From Jackrogersella multiformis (Eukaryota; Ascomycota; Sordariomycetes; Xylariales; Hypoxylaceae), in contig CADCXD010000006.1 in assembly GCA_902806575.1 (NCBI GenBank), positions 372,001 through 436,000 on the forward strand: a stretch of 64,000 bases of DNA, read 5' to 3'. Below, piece by piece: positions 59,583 to 64,000 of the stretch; the stretch's first letter is position 1, and the number at the start of each line of letters is the position of its first letter. The notes beneath the pieces were generated by a model, which did not search any database, was not told the DNA's origin, and saw only the letters and a list, made by a program, of their open reading frames with translations. Both the position numbers and the translations under genes were made by a program.

Positions 59583-60263
59583 ATGTGGAGGACATCGCTC
59601 GCGTTCAAAGTCGCCCTAGGCTTGCTTATGGTTGATTCGATCATCGAGCTGTCATTCGTTAGTAGTATGGTCGCATGGCTACATCGGACAGCTAGCAAGG
59701 GGTTTACCGTCAACCATGACGGCTCGACCTATCTACTAGCCGGCAAGCCGTTGAACTTGATGGGCGACCAGGGACACACGAGCAACGGCGCCGCCGGTAC
59801 CGCATTTATCCTCATCGGACTAGGCGGCATCATCGCCCTCTGGCTCCGGTACTGGTCTCGTGACATACCGAGCGGGTTAGGGACCTTCTCTCGGTTCATA
59901 TACTATCTCTGGGTATCGCTAAACGTGCCTGCATTCCTTCTCACGACCGGGGCGCTCGCCTATGTATTCGCGGTTACCAACGCACACGAGGGGCAGACGA
60001 TCGACGCCTCGTTGGCGGCGAGCTTAGACGGCAGCTCGTACCCTTTGGAGACTTGGACACCGCAGAATTGGTTCTCGGCTGTGCTCAGACTAGATCTAGT
60101 CGACGCGCGAAGCGATATTCAGAGCCATCTGCACGTTATGAGGGGGTGGCAGTACAACTTGATTCCGATGTTCATCATCCAGCTTGGTGTCACGGCCCTT
60201 GCGTTGTGGGAGTTTGTCACTTGGCGGAGGCAGGGCCAGGTGGTTGTGCACGAAGAGAAGTAA
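59583..60263 (+). CDS. Four-helix membrane protein of unknown function
   Basis: A single exon of 226 aa. Four hydrophobic spans are clear: ALGLLMVDSIIELSFVSSMV, GAAGTAFILIGLGGIIALWL, YLWVSLNVPAFLLTTGALAY and FIIQLGVTALALWEFVTW. The loop between spans three and four is about 50 residues and ends with a conserved-looking MRGWQYNL. The tail is charged (RRQGQVVVHEEK). I do not recognise a family with a known role; similar four-span proteins are common in ascomycetes. The ATG at 59583 opens directly before the first span. Confidence 0.72.
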   Translation: MWRTSLAFKVALGLLMVDSIIELSFVSSMVAWLHRTASKGFTVNHDGSTYLLAGKPLNLMGDQGHTSNGAAGTAFILIGLGGIIALWLRYWSRDIPSGLGTFSRFIYYLWVSLNVPAFLLTTGALAYVFAVTNAHEGQTIDASLAASLDGSSYPLETWTPQNWFSAVLRLDLVDARSDIQSHLHVMRGWQYNLIPMFIIQLGVTALALWEFVTWRRQGQVVVHEEK

Positions 60264-61113
60264 TAAGAAAGGACTGTGGCGTTCATAAAGGTTTTGACGG
60301 TTTGCCGTTTGGAGTTCAGGGGCACATAATAGGGTGGCGGTAGTATTTGAACAAAAGTCTTTTTCTCACATGAGCAATCCGAGAATTTAACAGCAGCATT
60401 CAATCACTAGCACACGGTCAATATACCCTCGAAGTTTTAATTGTTACCTTGACTTCCTTGTATACATGATGTTGACGTACTTAGCTTAGTCCTCGCCAGC
60501 TCAAAAACGTCTTGGTAATACGCTTTGCTGCGGTCGACGATGTTGATGAGAAATGAAGGAATAAATCGATCCCTAGCTCTGGTCGGAATTGACAAAGAAT
60601 AGGACAGGGAACCCGGTACGGATTACGTAGTACGTAGTACGTAGTACGTACACCTGGTACAACAATCAAGACCCATAAGTAGGGCTGAATATATTAGGTA
60701 GTGGGTACCTTAGGTAAGTGCTAAGCTTCGGAATTGAGTTCAGTAGCACAGCCACACCGTTGGCCAATCAACCAATCCCGTCACCTGCATGAGGGGTATC
60801 TGGCAGCTGCCTCGGTACTTAGGTACTTAGGTACGCAACAATTAAAGGATCGTCACGTCACGTCACGATAAAACGTCGACGGCTTTGTCACATTAAACTG
60901 CCTAATCCATATGCTTCAGCCACCTATGCCCCTCTATTCCTCCTTACTCCCAAGCTTACTACTGTCACCATTGGAAATGAGGCCTCACAACCGCACCTTA
61001 TAAACCCTCCCTTCGAACTTCTTATCGACCTTCCACTTCCTCCATATCCACAAAGCACCGATAGAGACGCATAAACGTAGTTCCCGACTTTGATAAACTT
61101 CTTTACCTCAAAC
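60264..61113. promoter_or_regulatory. Upstream region with GTAGTAC and CGTCA repeats
   Basis: It contains four units of a 7-bp GTAGTAC repeat at about 60623-60651, three overlapping CGTCA units near 60850-60865 (a bZIP/CRE-like pattern), and CCTAGGTA-type units near 60695-60830. It lies upstream of the low-complexity gene at 61114. The bZIP reading is only a possibility. Confidence 0.4.
60623..60651. repeat. 7-bp GTAGTAC tandem repeat
   Basis: About four perfect tandem units; because each unit is partly self-complementary, short hairpins can form. Confidence 0.7.
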
Positions 61114-62061
61114 ATGTCAAGTCAAGATTACTACAGTAGCCAGCACGGCGGCGGTGGCGGTGGCGGAGGCTATCCCCCGCACCAGAACCAATATCCGCCT
61201 CAGAATCAATATCCCCCATCGAACCAGTATCCTCCCCAGGGCTCATACCAGCCTTCGAATCAGTACCCACCTCAGGGCCAGTATCCCTCCGAGCATAATC
61301 AGTATGGCGGCGGCGGCGGCGGCCAGTACGGCGCACCGCCGCCAGCGCATTCTCCGAATCAGTACGCATCGCCGCCTCCAGGACAATACTCTCCCTATCC
61401 ATCGCAACATGCTACGCCACAGCATGCGCCGCCGCAAAACGCGTACGGTGTGCCGCCACCGCAGGGGAGCCATTCCCCTTACCCTGGCGGTCCGCCTCCA
61501 TACGATCATCGACCTGGCTCGGGACAAGCTGGAGGCCAGGGATATCCCGCTCAGGGCTACCCGAATCAGTACTCGCCTCCTGGAGGTCAGTACCCGTCTC
61601 ATCAACAACCTCAGCACCAGAGTCAGGAGCACCAGCAGTACCAGCAGTACCAGCAACATCAGCAGTATCAGCAGTATCCGCCCGGACAGCACGGCGGCGA
61701 CCCCAACGCCCCCAACGCCGATAGGGGGCTCGGCTCATTAGTAGGAGGCATGATAGGAGGTAAGAGTGGCGGCAAAGGTGCGGCGCCGTTGGCAGCTTTA
61801 GGCGCAGCAGCCGCTGCCCGTTACTTCAGCAGCTCTTCTCAGGGTCACTCACAAGGAGGATACGGCGGCGGGCACGGGCAGAGTTCAGGGTATAGTGGGC
61901 ACGGGGGTGCGTCTTCGGCCTTCGTTCCGGCCGTGGCGCTCGCGGGTGCGTACGGCGGCCACAAAATGACTAAGAAGCATAAGAAGGACAAGAAGCACAA
62001 GGGCCACAAGCGGAGCGGCAGCTCGAGCAGCGGTAGCAGTAAGAGCAGCCGCAGTAGCTAG
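61114..62061 (+). CDS. Gln/Pro/Gly-rich low-complexity protein
   Basis: A single exon of 315 aa. The first two thirds are repeats of QYPP/NQYPP and GQY units with Gly runs, prion-like in composition. Next comes a Gly/Ala hydrophobic region (GSLVGGMIGG, APLAALGAAAAARYF) that could insert in or sit on a membrane, and another, ALAGAYGGH. The end is strongly basic (HKMTKKHKKDKKHKGHK) with a Ser-rich tail. Codon use is biased by the repeats. It recalls fungal glycine-zipper-like or phase-separating proteins. The ATG at 61114 (MSSQDYYSS) is preferred; frames upstream lack an ATG. Function unknown. Confidence 0.7.
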   Translation: MSSQDYYSSQHGGGGGGGGYPPHQNQYPPQNQYPPSNQYPPQGSYQPSNQYPPQGQYPSEHNQYGGGGGGQYGAPPPAHSPNQYASPPPGQYSPYPSQHATPQHAPPQNAYGVPPPQGSHSPYPGGPPPYDHRPGSGQAGGQGYPAQGYPNQYSPPGGQYPSHQQPQHQSQEHQQYQQYQQHQQYQQYPPGQHGGDPNAPNADRGLGSLVGGMIGGKSGGKGAAPLAALGAAAAARYFSSSSQGHSQGGYGGGHGQSSGYSGHGGASSAFVPAVALAGAYGGHKMTKKHKKDKKHKGHKRSGSSSSGSSKSSRSS

Positions 62062-62458
62062 GCTCCAGTATATGGCTTCCCGCCTGCCGGGGATGCGAAC
62101 GAGGCTTTAGGATGCATTGGTAGGGAGGGTATTATATTGAATGGTTAACTTCGGCTTTTGCGAGTCTCTCGGTCCTGTTGCAAGAAACCTTTTCCTCCTC
62201 CCTTGGACATAACGGTCCGTTGTGCTCATTGGTTTTGGTACCCTAGCCTGTTTTCCGAATGCGGTTTACACCCCATAATATCGGGTTGCTTGCGAGTGTG
62301 ATTTTACAGTCGAGCTCATAGATACGAGCAATCCCTTACACCAACAACGCACCGTAAGTCTCCCTCCCTACAAACCGCCCACCGTAAGTGAAAACCCATT
62401 GCCCTTCAGCATACCGTAGAACCCCTCCTAACCTCAACACTCAAAGAATGTCGGTCTG
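62062..62458. other. Short spacer between convergent genes
   Basis: The 3' flanks of the low-complexity gene and the orphan minus-strand gene. No feature is recognised. Confidence 0.5.
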
Positions 62459-63672
62459 TCATATGTTAAGGACATCCAGCACCCACTCGCGCGAGCCCTC
62501 CCCACCCGCCAACCCGCGGCGCTCCAGATCCCTGCGCGCGTGCGGCCTCATCCAGCACAGGCGGTCCAGGACGCGGAGCTGCTTCACGTAGCGCGCCTGC
62601 TGCTTGCGGGACCACGCCGGCCGCGCGTCCAGGCACAGCCACAGCAGGTGCGCGAAGAACCGCGGCAGCAGGTCCCGGCCGTGCGCCCCGAACACCTCCA
62701 GCCGGTCCGGCACGTGGCTGACCTGCAGCGCCCCCGCGTGGTTCATGTGGTGCAGCGCTACGCCTATCACGGCCCAGAGCGTGTGTCTCGGGGGTACTAG
62801 AGGGTGGTGGTTAGGTTGGTAGTTCTGATATTAGGCTGGGGAGTAGGGGGTTGGTGATAGGGGATAAGGGAGAAGGCTCCAAGTCACTTACCGACCTCTC
62901 GCATGGTGTTCTCGAGACGCTCGCTGGTGTGGTACACGATGCGGTACCGGATCTCGCTCATGAACTGCTCCCGCGAGACCGGCCCCCCGATGAGACCCGG
63001 CGCGTGAGCGTGCTCCCAGAACCGCTTGATCTCTTCTCTGCGCTCGTCGCGGTTCACGTGGTATGTGTCATGCCAGGTCAGCTGGTCCCACTATGCGGTT
63101 ATATATATGTTAGTCGAACATGCTTCACGGATTAGGTGGGTGAGGTGAAGACTTACTTCACGATCCCAGATGCTGATACTGTGCACGCCCTTCTGAGACG
63201 TGCTCCTGCGGTCGATCCTATGCTTATGAATAAAGCACAGAAACCGATAGCGCGCCCAGCCGTGTCGTGGAGCCCACCGACCTGACTCTTTTACATCCCT
63301 CCATTCCCCAGGTCTTTCATCTCCAACTCGTACAGACTGCCACGGCCTCGCTAGATCCTTGAATACCAGCTCATCTATCTCGATTTCCGGATTCGTCCGC
63401 ATTTTCACGTCCCTAGGCGTGACAATGGTAACCGGGTGAAAATACGCCCACGGCTTCGCATTCCTACTTCCGGTATTACTCCAGTTGCAGTTGTAGGCGT
63501 TGAGCGCGATCGGCACTGCGTCTAGTCGCGGGTAGCTTCCCCTGGTTAAGGCCTTCAATACCGCTGTCAGGTCATCGAACTCGTCATCGTCTAGGTCAGG
63601 GAGGTTCCGCGGGTCGTGGCTGCGGTACAGGAATGGCGCTGGTTGGATGGGTAGTAGGTTCGACATAGACAT
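62459..63672 (-). CDS. Orphan protein of 350 aa
   Basis: I do not recognise the family. Three exons (63157-63672, 62892-63090, 62459-62796) give 350 aa with matched phases (0 and 1). No signal peptide, membrane span or catalytic motif is obvious. The N-part has an acidic cluster (PDLDDDEFDDL) and a Trp-rich centre (GRWAPRHGWARYRF); exon two has WDQLTWHDTYHVNRDERREEIKRFWEHAH; the C-part is basic and Leu-rich. The good splice sites (GTAAGT donors) support it as a real gene. It is at the window's edge, but the ATG at 63672 and stop at 62459 are inside. Confidence 0.55.
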
Positions 63673-64000
63673 TGGGTACAGTCACTGTTATGATCTTGGC
63701 TAGAAAACCTATCGATTAATTGCCGGATTTGTTGATTTGTTGCAATGGGGCTTATAGCAAGTAAGTGGATAGCTCACGTAGGTATAGAACACATGGCTTC
63801 GAGGGCTAAGATATACGCTGTTATAAATAGTATTCATATTCAAGACTCGTACCAAGCATTTGCTCGACATTAAGAGCTTCGGCTAGAAGTTTCTATACCC
63901 TATAAAAGCTAATTCCAAGGTAACTAAGAAAACTGCTATGCCAATTCGATAGATAATAAAGGGGCTGGACAGTTACCTCTCAATACAATCTTTTTGGAGC
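63673..64000. other. Right edge, no gene seen
   Basis: The promoter side of the orphan gene. Nothing recognisable; the window ends here. Confidence 0.5.

Noticed and set aside
1..64000. CRISPR array or prokaryotic mobile element
   Set aside because: No regularly spaced direct repeats with unique spacers; introns and gene families are fungal.

Overview
The window looks like nuclear DNA of a filamentous ascomycete (Pezizomycotina, most likely a sordariomycete). The genes carry many short GT-AG introns of about 45-130 bp. Housekeeping genes are of fungal type (PAM16, YIP1, MET10), and secreted plant-biomass and acid-metabolism enzymes are present (AA9 LPMO, GH3 beta-glucosidase, oxalate decarboxylase). 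One inserted element has been turned almost pure A+T by C-to-T/G-to-A changes typical of repeat-induced point mutation (RIP). Genes are monocistronic and lie on both strands. I rebuilt exon structures by reading splice sites and checking that every exon set adds up to an open frame; positions are given in each entry.

Layout. 1-12.3 kb is an accessory, oxidative region: an AA9 LPMO, a three-exon GMC oxidoreductase, a decayed P450 remnant, an intact six-exon P450, and a convergent Dal5-type MFS transporter. 12.3-17.1 kb holds a decayed GC-rich psq/CENP-B-type helix-turn-helix remnant, then the divergent housekeeping pair YIP1 and PAM16; PAM16 has a first exon consisting only of its ATG. 17.1-27.2 kb is one broken NACHT/ankyrin NLR-like gene split by a 6.82-kb RIP-mutated Ty3/Gypsy LTR retrotransposon. 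The element has clear TG...CA ends and a 5-bp target duplication (TTATC). Removing the element and one TTATC copy leaves the NLR frame exactly in register, though one more nonsense codon is present downstream.

27.2-39.7 kb carries an MpaB/DUF2236-family membrane oxygenase, an eight-exon secreted GH3 beta-glucosidase, two neighbouring Ser/Thr-rich surface proteins (the second with a one-base frameshift), and a nitrilase-superfamily amidase. 39.7-45 kb has the single-exon sulfite reductase flavoprotein gene (MET10) and a polytopic membrane protein. After a 3.1-kb gene-poor stretch come a rhodopsin-like (PTH11-type) seven-helix protein, a 375-aa conserved fungal protein, a 2EXR/F-box-like gene with an in-frame stop, a secreted selenium-binding-protein/methanethiol-oxidase homologue, oxalate decarboxylase, a four-helix membrane protein, a Gln/Pro/Gly-rich low-complexity protein, and an orphan 350-aa gene.

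No biosynthetic backbone gene (PKS, NRPS, terpene cyclase) was found, so I do not call a metabolite cluster. A short palindrome-rich motif family built on CCTAGGTA/TACCTAGG is scattered through the intergenic spaces and at least one intron, and I did not see it in any exon I rebuilt. The strongest discoveries are the dated-by-structure retrotransposon knock-out of an immune-type NLR, the odd 105-bp tandem duplication at the outer edge of its left LTR, and the dispersed CCTAGGTA motif.
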